Source: Cycas panzhihuaensis
Taxonomy: Eukaryota > Cycadophyta
NCBI GenBank assembly: GCA_023213395.1
Contig: CM041465.1
Span: 196,547,741-196,611,740, forward strand
Direction of reading: 5' to 3'
Length of the DNA stretch: 64,000 nucleotides
The notes beneath the pieces are model-generated. The model saw only the letters and a list, made by a program, of their open reading frames with translations. It made no database searches and had not been told where the DNA came from. Within the stretch, counting starts at the first letter, position 1, and each line of letters starts with the position of its first letter. Positions 32,607 to 43,739 of this stretch are shown piece by piece. A program made the position numbers and the translations under genes.

Positions 32607-33190
32607 CCATTTCCTTAGTCGTTTGACATCTAGATAGATGCTTGATTTCATTTTGATTATGGTATACAGTGGGATATTCACTGACACATGGCATATTGCA
32701 TTGGTAGGTACTATAGTGATCAGACGGCTAGTAGAGGCTATGGTGAGGGAGATGTTCCCTCAGGTATACGCAGAGGGGCAACCGCCCATCCAGGCAGAGG
32801 ATGCGCCTAGGTCGGCAGGTACCCATATGGAGGCATTCGCTCCACTAGTGAGGGTGAGAGACATTTAACAGAGAGTCCCGTGAGCATATGGAATTGGGGA
32901 CGGCAATGAGGGCTCAACGAGGCCATAGGCGAGTGAGATGAGCTACGTAGACAGGTCTAGGCCCTAGAGGCTCAGGGCGGAGCAGGTGGAGATACCGAGA
33001 GCAGGGTCCAAATAGCGATACTTGAGGAGCACCTCAAAGTGACAAAGGAGGGACTCCGGGGGGAGAGTGATCGTATCCAGGCTCGATACGATTAGCGGTA
33101 GCCTGGATGGCGCCGAGGTCTCAGCAGAGCAAGATATATACCCACACGCAGCCTATGACCCCGAGACAGCCAGATTTAGGGAGCGAGGCA
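32607..33190 (+). pseudogene. Possible second exon of the opposite-strand gene, coiled-coil part
   Basis: 32601-32707 (GTCTAACC...TTGGTAG) looks like a short intron. After it, VIRRLVEAMVREMFPQVYAE and HMEAFAPLVRVRDI are open to 32868. In another frame near 32940-33080 comes DELRRQV-ALEAQGG, ILEEHLKVTKEGLRGESDRI, a heptad-like coiled coil. It ends near 33190, before the pol tail region. The exon structure is inferred; at least one frameshift is needed. Confidence 0.4.
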
Positions 33191-33256
33191 AGTAGCTCAT
33201 GGAGGCCTGTGAGGAGCCCTGAGGGATGTGGTCCCCAAGAGAGGGATCACAGACAA

Positions 33257-34084
33257 GGAGATGGCACCCAGTGAGCAGTGGCAACAGAGTACAGTGAGAT
33301 GTACATTTGATTTGACGAGAAAGCACGGGTCTCCGTGAGGGTCATATATAGGCTCATATGATTGTACCCCCGCAAAGATACCGGCTTCCCACATGTATGA
33401 TGTAACATACTATTTTTTGGATGTATATATATACGGGGTAGTTGGAACCCCATTTTGACACGAAATGGTGTGTGTATCATGTGGTAGATAGTATGTATGC
33501 TTTACTTTGTAACTTATAAATGTTTGTTGTAAGTATTTTATTTTAGGATGCATGTATTTCCTTCCATGTATGGCTATATGTCTAACAGGAGCACACACAT
33601 CCACCGTAAGTAGAGGTGATAGAGAGGTGTGAGGTTAGAAATAGAGCGACATGCACGTCCATGTAGGAGCATAGCAGAATATGCGAAGGAAACAGTAGGC
33701 AAAAGAAAAGAGTAATGATACTCTAAGGCGTCGTCCCGATTGGGGGATGCCCAAATAGGAAGACGACAGGTTTCTGAGAGGAAATGGGAACACAGGTTCC
33801 ATAAGAGGAACTAGAAGGAAAAGCGAGAATCCATCTTAAATCGCCATTGTACCTATGGTTGGGAGAAATGGGAACAATTTAAGATGGTAGTTTAGGCTCG
33901 TTTTGAAGCGTCGTCCTAATTGGGGGATGCCCAAATAGGAGGACAAGGTCCCAAAGGAAATGGGAACACAGGTTCCATGGGAGGAACCAAGAAGAGATGC
34001 AGAAGACACCCTGAATTGCCATTCAACCCGTGGTTGGGAGAAATGGAAATAATTCAAGATAGTAGTTTAGGCTCATTTCGGAGC
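33257..34084 (-). other. 3' tail of pol, unit 1, with 180-bp tandem repeats
   Basis: Non-coding tail after integrase. Two tandem units of about 180 bp (33725-33904 and 33905-34084) each contain GCGTCGTCC-ATTGGGGGATG, CCCAAATAGGA, GGAAATGGGAACACAGGTTCC and GGTTGGGAGAAATGG. The tail also has AT-rich sequence around 33415-33540 with TATATATAT. Confidence 0.8.
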
Positions 34085-34107
34085 ATGGCGAAGAGATAGC
34101 TGAAAGA

Positions 34108-35355
34108 TCATGCATAGAACTTCTTGAGGAACTTCCCGTTGACTGCTTTCTCAAATTCCAAGCCTTCTAGGGTAGCGATCCTGTATGCGCTATTGTCGAG
34201 GTTTTCGAGAACGACGAAGGGGCCTGCCCATTTGGGCCTAAATTTAGCTAAACGGTCGTAAAGGTATTCCAACTTGAGGACATGGTCCCCAGGGCACAAA
34301 GGACGGGCACAAAGATGTTTATCGTGAGTCCTTTGTAGGCAAGCTTTTGAAGCGAGATCCACTTGGTAAGCCATTAAGCGCCTCTCATCCAGGGCTTCGA
34401 GGTTTAGGAGGCGAGCCTGGCGGATAGAATCCTCATCAATGAGGCCTCAAAGGGAAACCCGTAGAGAGGGGATCTCCACTTCTAGTGGGAGTACCGCCTC
34501 AGTTCCATAGACTAACGAGAATGGAGTCATTCCAGTAGCCGTGCAGATGGAAGTGCGATAAGCCCATAGGGCAGAAGGGAGTTGGAGGTGCCAATCTCTT
34601 TGAGATTGGGCAACGGTCTTCTTTAGAATGTTGACAAGCATTTTGTTGAAGAATTCAACTTGCCCATTTGCTTGGGGGTAATAAGGGGATGGCATCTTAT
34701 GTGAGATTTTGAATTTCTCGCATAGCTTGTCCATTTCCTTATTACAGAAGGAAGTTCCATTATCCATAATTAGGACGTCGGAATCCCAAACTAAGAAATG
34801 AGATACTGGTAGATGAAGCTGGCTATCATCTTACCAGGCGTAGTGGATAAGGAGATTGCCTCTGCCCATTTAGTGAAGTATTTGATAGCGATTAAGATAT
34901 ATTTATGTTGTGCAGAAAATGGTGGTGATATAGCCCCAATGAAGTCTAAGCCCCATTGAGAAAAGGGCATCGGAGACATGATAGGGTGTAAAGCCTCAGA
35001 AAGCACATGAGAGATATTGGCATGCTCTTAGCACTATCGACATCTAAGAGCATAGGTGTGGGCATCTTTGAATAAGGATGACCAGTAATAACCCATGCGG
35101 AGGATCCTTCGGGCCATGGATTGGCCCCCAAAGTGGCCTCCACAAATGCCATGGTGGCATTCGCGGAGTATTTGGTCTGCTTCATCAGGAGCGACCTAAT
35201 GAAGCAGGATCCCATCAAAAGATCTCTTGTACAACACTTCATCCATGAGGAAGTGTTGCCTAGCAGTGGCGCGGATACGCGACCTAACCTTGTTACTGGC
35301 TTCAGGGTGATATTCTTTCTGAGTCAGATATCGCACATCAGCGCCATACCACTCA
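34108..35355 (-). pseudogene. Integrase, unit 1
   Basis: Starts with the zinc-binding region near 35340: ADSEWY, a stretch with HHGICGGHFGG (H-H-C-C type) near 35140. The core has FSQWGLDFIGAISPP (first Asp, near 34950), IKYFTKWAEA, IMDNGTSFCNKEM (second Asp, near 34760) and YYPQANGQVEFFNKML (Glu), then LWAYRTS, TPFSLVYGTEAVLP. The C-terminal part PGDHVLKLEY, AKFRPKWAGPFVV, GKFLKKFYA ends at a stop at 34108-34110. All three catalytic residues remain. This is Tat/Athila-type integrase without a chromodomain. A disrupted stretch near 34785-34800 and a few stops break it. Confidence 0.87.
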
Positions 35356-35875
35356 CTATCAGCGAGTGGATTTAAACTGACGTGATACTTGCAGCATTAT
35401 GTAAAGATGGCCCACAAGTCGGAGGGATCATGAGCTCTAGTATGCTAAGACCCATCATATTGTCCATGAAGACCTCCAACGTATTGTTGATGAGGTCATG
35501 AAAGATGAAATGCATGGATCTTTGGTAAGTAGCCCTTGCATTCTTGAGGCCAAAGGGCATTGCCTTGTAGGCAAAGGTACCCCACGGCGTAGTGAAGGCC
35601 GTCTTGTGGCGGTCTTTAGGAGAAATCTGGATTTGGTTATAGCCGGAGAAGCCATCCATTAAGGACATGACTTCGAACCCAGCTGTACGATCAATTATTT
35701 GATCAATAAAGGGGAGAGAAAAGTTGTCCTTAGGACCAGCGTTGTTTATGTTGCGAAAGTCGACACATATGCGAATGGTCTCGTTCTTCTTGGCAACGGG
35801 GATGATATTCGATACCCACTTAGGGTAATCGATGGAAGAAATGAGTCTCGCATCTAGAAGCTTCTTAACCTCCAT
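35356..35875 (-). pseudogene. Truncated reverse transcriptase, unit 1
   Basis: Open at 35372-35875: MEVKKLLDARLISSIDYPKW, IPVAKKNETIRICVDFRNIN, NFSLPFIDQIIDRTAGF, SLMDGFSGYNQI, KTAFTTPWGTFAYKAMPFGL, NARATYQRSMH. The catalytic box is EVFMDNMMG, where Tat elements have VYVDDM, so one of the two Asp residues is now Asn. After about 30 more residues (CCKYHVSLNP in unit 2) the sequence jumps to integrase. Thumb, connection and RNase H are missing. A small indel after the catalytic box makes this copy leave frame earlier than unit 2. Confidence 0.87.
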
Positions 35876-36403
35876 CTTAACGGTGGCTGAGAGCTTTGGG
35901 TGGAGGGGACACTCCTTCTAACGCACGGGGCGAGCGTCAAGAACCGTCGTAAGGTTATGCGTGACGATGGAGGGGACGATTCCCTTCATTTCGGAATAGT
36001 CCCACATGAACACATTGCAGAACTCCTAGAATAGGAGGGAGTATTCCCTCACTTCGTTAGGGGTACATTCTGGCCCTACCTTAATGATCTTATCTAGGGC
36101 AAGGACTATGTCCTGAGTTGCCCCTATGCACATAGCATTCCCCTCCTCGAAATGGAGGGGGGCAAGATCGACAAGAAGAGAGGAAACGGAAGAAGGGATT
36201 GGGTCGGCTAGTATGGACCCAATTGCTAGGACCTTCTGGTGGCTAAGATTGTGGTGACTAGAAGGTAAACTGGGTGTGGAGCCAGCTAAGTACTCCAGCA
36301 AAGCCTCGTCGTTCTCGAAGTAGTCCACCCCATGGATGACCCAACTTCGAATAGACGAGGTGGGAGATGGTATGGGAGCGATAGGACCAGTATGCCTCGT
36401 AAG
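35876..36403 (-). pseudogene. Spacer between protease and RT, unit 1
   Basis: Open at 36026-36328. It reads MDYFENDEALLEYLAGSTPS, SHHNLSHQKVLAIGSILADP and DLAPLHFEEGNAMCIGATQD, a Tat-element segment of unknown function before RT. The old relative at 60897-61085 has a recognisable counterpart (PPYFEEGNVMITNEA). Confidence 0.7.
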
Positions 36404-37420
36404 CTACCCAACATCCCTAAGGGACTCTAAGGGAGAGTCAAGGAGAGATCCCTCATAAAAAGTAAGAGGGGAACTCTCAATGCCATCAACTGTGGAAGGT
36501 GATGGAACGAAAGAGCTAGGAGCCTGATGACCGACATGCGCAATGACATGTGACATGTGAAAGTGACCAGGCTCTATAACAAAAGGGGTCCTAGGGGGAG
36601 ACCTAGAACTAGAAGAATGCCCCCCACTAGCGCGGAGGAAGGAAATAGGATGAGGAACATCCTCATCCTCACTATGGGACCCGTCGTCGTCAAACATGGC
36701 GAGGTACCCATAGCTTCTGACGCCGATGGGGGTGAAATACGTTAAATCAGGGGAAGAAGATACGGGATCTTCTTCGTGGTAAGCGGAATCAGGGATTCTG
36801 ATGGAGCAGGCTGAGGCATGATCGGAAGGGCGTTTGCTTCCCTTCATATGGCCATGGCTTGCCTGAGAAAAAGGCCTGGTTTCTTTAGTGAGCGACCGCT
36901 CATGGGAGACAACTTTCATTTGTCCATTATGGACAAATTTACGTTGCCCCCAATGGGTGGAACACACGGCTCCTATTTGGTCAAGCCATGGTCGACCCAA
37001 AAGCAGGTTGTAATCAACGTCAACATCAAGGACAACAATGTCAATAATGACAGTCTTATCCTCGAGAGTAAGAGGTATCGAGACAAATCCTAAGGGAATC
37101 TTCTCACTACCGTCGTAACCCTAACATCGCCATGGAACAGGTTCCAAGGCAGAAATGCCAAGCTCCTGCATGACACGCAAGGGCATGGCATTGATGGAGG
37201 AACCATTGTCTATGACAGTTCTTCACAGTGTGCAATTGGTAGTATCTATGGTAATCGTGAAAGGGAAGTTCCATTGGCATTCCCTTCCACTGGATGAGGG
37301 AAGATCTCTAGGATCGAAAGAGATGACAGGTTCGTAACTTTGGGTTGTGCCCAAGGCGTGAACAGACGCGTCATTTGATCCTAGAGCTTCCAAGAGGAGT
37401 GTTTGTTGCTTGGGACAACT
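36404..37420 (-). pseudogene. Aspartic protease and downstream segment, unit 1
   Basis: Protease active site near 37215: VIDNGSSINAMPLRVMQEL; Tat/Ogre proteases commonly show IDNGS rather than IDSGA. It continues GSEKIPLGFVSIPLTLEDKT, DVDVDYNLLLGRPWLDQIG (second half with the LLGRPWL hallmark), VCSTHWGQRKFVHNGQM, then an acidic, Ser/Pro-rich segment open at 36404-37000. One stop at the RT-proximal side of the active site (TGA/TAG near 37210) breaks it. Confidence 0.83.
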
Positions 37421-39940
37421 TCTCAAGATGTCCATGATGGACATCCTGACAGCCACGATGAGAAGCTCTTCAACTATGGAGAAAGGCTTACCCCTCCCTG
37501 TGGGTTGGGTAAGGGCTCTGCTAAAGTAGAATCGACCGGGGTGGACGGGAATGCTCTTGGGAAGTGTAGAAATCTCCAGAGGAACGGCTTCCGGAGGAGG
37601 ATCAAGTTGTGAGGTAGATGTGAAGGCACTAGTTGCCTCCTTCACGGCTTGAGACCAGGTCAAAGCATAAAGGGAGTGGTCTCAGTAGGCGGATCACCTT
37701 CTTTCCCTTGTTGTGAGACTGCGAAGGTGATGGAGCACGGCGGTCAGGGGAGCGCGAAGAGGAAGATGACCTTCGCACCCTTCCTCTATCATGCGAAGGG
37801 CGAGAATCAGAGGATCTATCCTGATTCTGATTATTCCTTTGCTGAACATTACGATCACGCTCCTTATGTTTAGGGAACGGATCCCTATGAAAGGGTTGAT
37901 TGAGGTTAGGCCTTGACACCGGTCTAAGGGACAAATCGCGTGGTGGGGCATCACGTCGGTGTTACGCTCGACAATGCAAATCATCATGGAAACATTCCCC
38001 GTGGATGGAACACCACCTCTTCTCAAGGGAAGGATCGATCCTCCTTGCTTGAGAAGGTTGGGTATTACCCCTTTTGGGGGGAACGACACGAGAAGCTTGT
38101 TGAACTGGTTTATGGGAGGTCAGCAATGAAGGGCACTGGAGTTTAAGGTCCTTCATCGTGCGCTTGAACGAGCTAATAGCAGAAGTAAGAGGGTCTAAGG
38201 TCCTCTTAGTAGGATGAGAGGTAGACTTGGCAGGTTGCGAAGGTTTGGCTTCCTTAGCTAAGGGAGGTGTCTTATGATGTTGTGAGGGCTTTAGAGGCCT
38301 CTTGAGTCTAGCTTGGATCTCAATAGCCTCTAACGCCGAGCACCTCGTGTCGCGAGTCACATGTGGTTGCCCCCATCTTGAGGACTTCCACATGCACTTC
38401 GGGGCAAAGTACATTAACGAAGAGATCTCGCTTCAACTCTTCAGGCAATGTGGCCTTGGTAGAGTGAAAGAGATCATGAAACCGTCGCATAAAGTCGCGA
38501 TTCATTTCATCGTGACCTTGTTTAAGCGACATGAGTGCTTTCATTTTTCTCTCGAATGGACGGGCTACGTCAAAGTAATTGACAAACTCGTCCACCATTT
38601 GCTAGAATGAAGAAATGAAATGGGCAGGGAGACGGTAGAACCACTTGAGGACGTCACCCTGTAAGGATCGCGGAAATAGCTTCATCAGAATGTGGTCGTA
38701 AGCCCAATAATCTATGCACGCCATAGAGAAACTACGCACGTGCTCGGTTGGGTCTTGCTACGAAGTTCCGTCGAACTTGGGAACTTCAGGAGGGTGAGGT
38801 GGCAGGTTAGTCCTTAGCGCCTCAACGGATAACGGCGTCGGCCAGTAGTCCATGAAGGGACGTGTCCTTACATGGGCTAAAGGATCGACGAACGGTAAAG
38901 AAACAGGAATGGATGGGGGCGGTAAACCCATCCCTCCTTGGGGAAACACCCCTTGTTGGAAAGGGGGTTGTAGAAAATTGCCTTAGAAGGGAGGCATGCT
39001 CCCTGACGAGGGTGTGGCAGCAGGAGTTGTGTTGGATGGCGGAAACGAAGGGTGAGGGACCAGGTTTTGCCCATATGGGACACCTGTAGGTGGCACTACC
39101 CCATATGGATGCAACGGGTCCACCCCGTAAGCAGGAGGATGGTTTCTACCGCCCCAAGGTTGTGATGCATAACCCGGGGCACGAAAGGGAAGGACCACCA
39201 GATGAGTTTTGAACGTATGTAGGAGCGGGTCCCACATAATTGATAGCAGCAGCATTAGTAGGACCTCAAGGCTTACTAGGAAACACATGTGCCATGTTTA
39301 AAGGTGGTGCATTCATTTGATTCGGGAATGGCATGCTAACTCCAAGTTGGGGGAAGGACATACCGCGAACGTGTCCTGAAGAAGTAGGACCGTGGCTAGG
39401 GATAGATGGCGCAACACTTGCCCTAGGAGCTGGCGTAGACACAGCATGGGACGAGTGTGCGCGGGTAGAAGAGTCATTTGCTGTAGGAGGTGCAAGTACA
39501 GATGAAGAAGATGCTACATTACATATAACTTCTTCAAACCACCTAGGATGTGGTTGACGGCAAGTTACTCGAAAGTACTCGATGAGCACTTTGACCATGT
39601 CGGTAGGAGGGGTATCCTCATAACCATACGAGGTCGATGGGATCTCGAATGTTGGGGACCCCTCAAGACACTCCTCGTAAGATTCACCAATAGGATGGTG
39701 AGTCTCGTGAGAAGACGAGCCTTCTGCTGCATGTGCAGAAGGATGAAACTTGAAAGGGTAAAATGGGTCACCCGAATAATAGATGGAATCATCACCCTCA
39801 TGGGTGGATCTTGGAATGGACGTGGGAAGCTCTTGAGTTTTCGAGACCATGGTGTGGTAAGCCCAATCATACTGGTAACCTTCCATTGTCGAATCAGGGT
39901 TCGACGACAAAAGGGAACAAGGCGATGGGTCTTCTAACAA
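37421..39940 (-). pseudogene. Gag, unit 1
   Basis: Met 39940 opens 224 codons rich in Pro and Ser (MLEDPSPCSLLSSNPDS, then WFEEVICNVASSS). The gag domain follows: LPPHPPEVPKFDGTS, FSMACIDYWAYDHILMKLFP, LQGDVLKWFYRLPAHFISSF, MVDEFVNYFDVARPFERKM, MNRDFMRRFHDLF. Last comes a zinc-knuckle-like CSIHGECFHDDLHC near 37970-38010, in another frame after an indel near 38340. TAG replaces CAG after ISSF in both units, so that stop predates the duplication. Confidence 0.85.
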
Positions 39941-40152
39941 CAGCGGCAGACCTCACAAGCAACGTAAGAAACGTCGCATGCAACACCTTTGCAGTATTAT
40001 TAGAAGAAAGAAAAAGGAGGAAAATGAAACAAGTACGTTGGGGGCTGCCCAACTGAAATGCAAGATAAGAAGACTACCTAAAGGCAAGAACACCAACAAA
40101 AAGGAGAAGCAAAACTAGTTCCCTTACTAGCAGTCCCCAGTATGGTTGCTAG
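39941..40152 (-). other. Leader and PBS copy of unit 1
   Basis: Untranslated leader of unit 1. The PBS copy lies at 40134-40151 (minus strand TAGCAACCATACTGGGGA) next to the LTR fragment start TGAAACGC at 40153. Identical to the arrangement at 47484-47503. Confidence 0.82.
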
Positions 40153-40604
40153 TGAAACGCTTGCCGCGGGGTGGTGTCCCCACATCTAGCAAAAGGGAGT
40201 GAAAGGTGTGAAGTCAAATTAAACTAAATAGTAAGGACTTCACCTCGCAGGGCATCCATGCACCGGAGCGTGGATTCAGAACTACAGAGGTGCCTGGTTG
40301 CTTCTAGGTAGCCGTGCAAAGCGAGGCCTTTCTACCCCTCAGATGGTCAGGAAGAGGAGAAAGTGTCTGGCACGTTGCATCTTCTTGAAGGAATGAGAAG
40401 GCAACGAAGTAGGAAGGTAGGTAAAATAGCATCTAGGTATAGGCTAAAGGGGGAAACAACGCAGATAGATTTAACACAATGTAAACAATCTAACTATGCT
40501 AAGCTAATCGATGGATGAAATAATGTAAAGCAAACACATATTCCTTTTTCCCTTTGTAATTCTTTACACGTTCCTACCTATACAAGCATGTGCATAACAG
40601 ACAA
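40153..40604 (-). mobile_element. 452-bp LTR fragment between the two units
   Basis: Matches 47503-47953 almost base for base, and 26913-27354 less closely. It ends abruptly at ACAGACAA where unit 2 begins. It is the PBS-side part of the LTR only, so it lacks the promoter half and the other terminus. Confidence 0.9.
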
Positions 40605-41424
40605 GGAGATGGCACCCCAGGAGCAGGGCAACAGTAGTACAGGAGATGTACATTTGACTTTGACGAGAAAGCACGGGTCTCCAGAGGGTCATATATAGGC
40701 TCATATGATTGTACCCCCTGCAAAGATACCGGCTTCCCACATGTATGATGTAACATACTATTTTTTGGATGTATATATATACGGGGTAGTTGGAACCCCA
40801 TTTTGACACGAAATGGTGTGTGTATCATGTGGTAGATAGTATGTATGCTTTACTTTGTAACTTATAAATGTTTGTTGTAAGTATTTTATTTTAGGATGCA
40901 TGTATTTCCTTCCATGTATGGCTATATGTCTAACAGGAGCACACACATCCACCGTAAGTAGAGGTGATAGAGAGGTGTGAGGTTAGAAATAGAGCGACAT
41001 GCACGTCACGTAGGGAGCATAGCGAGAATATGCGAAGGAAACAAGAGGGCAAAAGAAAAGAGTAATGATACTCCAAGGCGTCGTCCGATTGGGGATGCCC
41101 AAATAGGAAGACGACGGGTTTCGAGAGGAAATGGGAACACAGTTCCATAAGAGGAACTAGAAGGAAAAGCGAGAATCCATCTTAAATCGCCATTGTACCT
41201 ATGGTTGGGAGAAATGGGAACAATTTAAGATGGTAGTTTAGGCTCGTTGAGCGTCGTCCTAATTGGGGATGCCCAACAGAGGACAAGGTCCCAAAGGAAA
41301 TGGGAACACAGGTTCCATGGGAGGAACCAAGAAGAGATGCAGAAGACACCCTGAATTGCCATTCAACCCGTGGTTGGGAGAAATGGAAATAATTCAAGAT
41401 AGTAGTTTAGGCTCATTTCGGAGC
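40605..41424 (-). other. 3' tail of pol, unit 2, indel-rich
   Basis: Counterpart of 33257-34084. The tandem units start at about 41075 and 41251 and are shortened by several small deletions. Over 40600-41290 the two copies differ mostly by one- to few-base indels (for example GGGGGATG to GGGGATG, CACAGGTTCC to CACAGTTCC), while flanking DNA is nearly identical. Confidence 0.8.
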
Positions 41425-41447
41425 ATGGCGAAGAGATAGCTGAAAGA

Positions 41448-42700
41448 TCATGCATAGAACTTCTTGAGGAACTTCCTGTTGACTGCTTTCTCAAATTCCA
41501 AGCCTTCTAGGGTAGCGATCCTGTATGCGCTATTGTCGAGGTTTTCGAGAACGACGAAGGGGCCTGCCCATTTGGGCCTAAATTTAGCTAAACGGTCGTA
41601 AGGTATTCCAACTTGAGGATATGGTCACTGGGGCACAAAGGACGGGCACAAAGATGTTTATCGTGAGTCCTTTGTAGGCAAGCTTTTGAAGCGAGATCCA
41701 CTTGGTAAGCCATTAAGCGCCTCTCATCCAGGGCTTCGAGGTTTAGGAGGCGAGCCTGGCGGATAGAATCCTCATCAATGAGGCCTCAAAGGGAAACCCG
41801 TAGAGAGGGGATCTCCACTTCTAGTGGGAGTACCGCCTCAGTTCCATAGACTAACGAGAATGGAGTCATTCTAGTAGTCGTGCAGATGGAAGTGCGATAA
41901 GCCCATAGGGCAGAAGGGAGTTGGAGGTGCCAATCTCTTTGAGATTGGGCAACGATCTTCTTTAGAATGTTGACAAGCATTTTGTTGAAGGATTCAACTT
42001 GCCCGTTTGCCTGGGGGTAATAAGGGGATAACATCTTATGTGAGATTTTGAATTTCTCACATAGTTTGTCCATTTCCTTGTTATAGAAGGAAGTTCCATT
42101 ATCCATAATTAGGACGTCTGGAATCCCAAAACGGCAAATGAGATACTGGTAGATGAAGCTGGCTATCATCTTACCAGGCGTAGTGGATAAGGAGATTGCC
42201 TCTGCCCATTTAGTGAAGTATTTGATAGCGATTAAGATATATTTATGTTGTGCAGAAAATGGTGGTGATATAGCCCCAATGAAGTCTAAGCCCCATTGAG
42301 AAAAGGGCATCGGAGACATGATAGGGTGTAAAGCCTCAGAAAGCACATGAGAGATATTGGCATGCTCTTAGCACTATCGACATCTAAGAGCATAGGTGTG
42401 GGCATCTTTGAATAAGGATGACCAGTAATAACCCATGCGGAGGATCCTTCGGGCCATGGATTGGCCCCCAAAGTGGCCTCCACAAATGCCATGGTGGCAT
42501 TCGCGGAGTATTTGGTCTGCTTCATCAGGAGCGACCTAATGAAGTAGGATCCCATCAAACGATCTCTTGTACAACACTTCATCCATGAGGAAGTGTTGCC
42601 TAGTGGTGGCGCGGATGCGCGACCTAACCTTGTTGCTGGCTTCAGGGTGATATTCTTACTGAGCCAGATATCGCACAATGTCGCCATACCACTCACTATC
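41448..42700 (-). pseudogene. Integrase, unit 2
   Basis: Nearly intact core, open at 41786-42346: FSQWGLDFIGAISPPFSAQH, IKYFTKWAEAISLSTTPGKM, FGIPDVLIMDNGTSFYNKEM, YYPQANGQVESFNKML, LWAYRTS, YGTEAVLPLEVEIP. D, D and E are all present. The zinc-binding part upstream (42370-42700: HHGICGGHFGGQSMARRILR) has one or two stops. The C-terminal part ends KKFYA before the stop at 41448-41450, with a one-base shift near 41600. This is the better preserved of the two integrases. Confidence 0.88.
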
Positions 42701-43216
42701 AGCGAGTGGATTTAAACTGACGTGATACTTGCAGCATTATGTAAAGATGGCCCACAAGTCGGAGGGATCATGGGCTCTAGTATGCGGAAGACCCATCATA
42801 TTGTCCATGAAGACCTCCAACGTATTGTTGATGAGGTCATGAAAGATGAAATGCATGGATCTTTGGTAAGTAGCCCTTGCATTCTTGAGGCCAAAGGGCA
42901 TTGCCTTGTAGGCAAAGGTACCCCACGGCGTAGTGAAGGCTGTCTTGTGGCGGTCTTCAGGAGAAATCTGGATTTGGTTATAGCCAGAGAAGCCATCCAT
43001 TAAGGACATGACTTTGAACCCAGCTGTACGATCAATTATTTGATCAATAAAGGGGAGAGAAAAGTTGTCCTTAGGACCAGCGTTGTTTATGTTGCGAAAG
43101 TCGACACATATGCGAATGGTCTCGTTCTTCTTGGCAACGGGGATGATATTCGATACCCACTTAGGGTAATCGATGGAAGAAATGAGTCTCGCATCTAGAA
43201 GCTTCTTAACCTCCAT
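42701..43216 (-). pseudogene. Truncated reverse transcriptase, unit 2
   Basis: Open at 42737-43216, same sequence class as unit 1. It runs past the altered catalytic box EVFMDNMMGLPHTRAHDPSD to LWAIFT, a TAA, then CCKYHVSLNP. The next residues, LADSEWYGDIVRYLAQ, belong to the N-terminal zinc-binding region of integrase. The deletion joint is therefore near 42705-42712 and lies at the same place as in unit 1. RT without thumb and RNase H cannot be processive. Confidence 0.88.
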
Positions 43217-43739
43217 CTTAACGGTGGCTGAGAGCTTTGGGTGGAGGGGACACTCCTTCTAGCATGCAGGCGGCGTCGAGGAACCGTCGTGGGTTATGCG
43301 TGACGATGGAGGGGACGATTCCCTTCATTTCGGAATAGTCCCACATGAACACATTGCAGAACTCCTAGAATAGGAGGGAGTATTCCCTCACTTCGTTAGG
43401 GGTACATTCTGGCCCTACCTTAATGATCTTATCTAGGGCAAGGACTATGTCCTGAGTTGCCCCTATGCACATAGCATTCCCCTCCTCGAAATGGAGGGGG
43501 GCAAGATCGACAAGAAGAGAGGAAACGGAAGAAGGGATTGGGTCGGCTAGTATGGACCCAATTGCTAGGACCTTCTGGTGGCTAAGATTGTGGTGACTAG
43601 AAGGTAAACTGGGTGTGGAGCCAGCTAAGTACTCAAGAAGCTCGTCGTTCTCGAAGTAGTCCACCCCATGGATGACCCAACTTCGAATAGACGAGGTGGG
43701 AGATGGTATGGGAGCGATAGGACCAGTATGCCTCGTAAG
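43217..43739 (-). pseudogene. Spacer between protease and RT, unit 2
   Basis: Counterpart of 35876-36403, open at 43365-43664 (MDYFENDELLEYLAGS; one codon fewer than unit 1 near 43640). Confidence 0.7.

Noticed and set aside
39333-40056. Plus-strand open stretches over the gag of the Tat-type element (also 46684-47468)
   Set aside because: They overlap a recognisable gag on the other strand and show no domain of their own; the GC-rich gag codons leave the opposite frames open.
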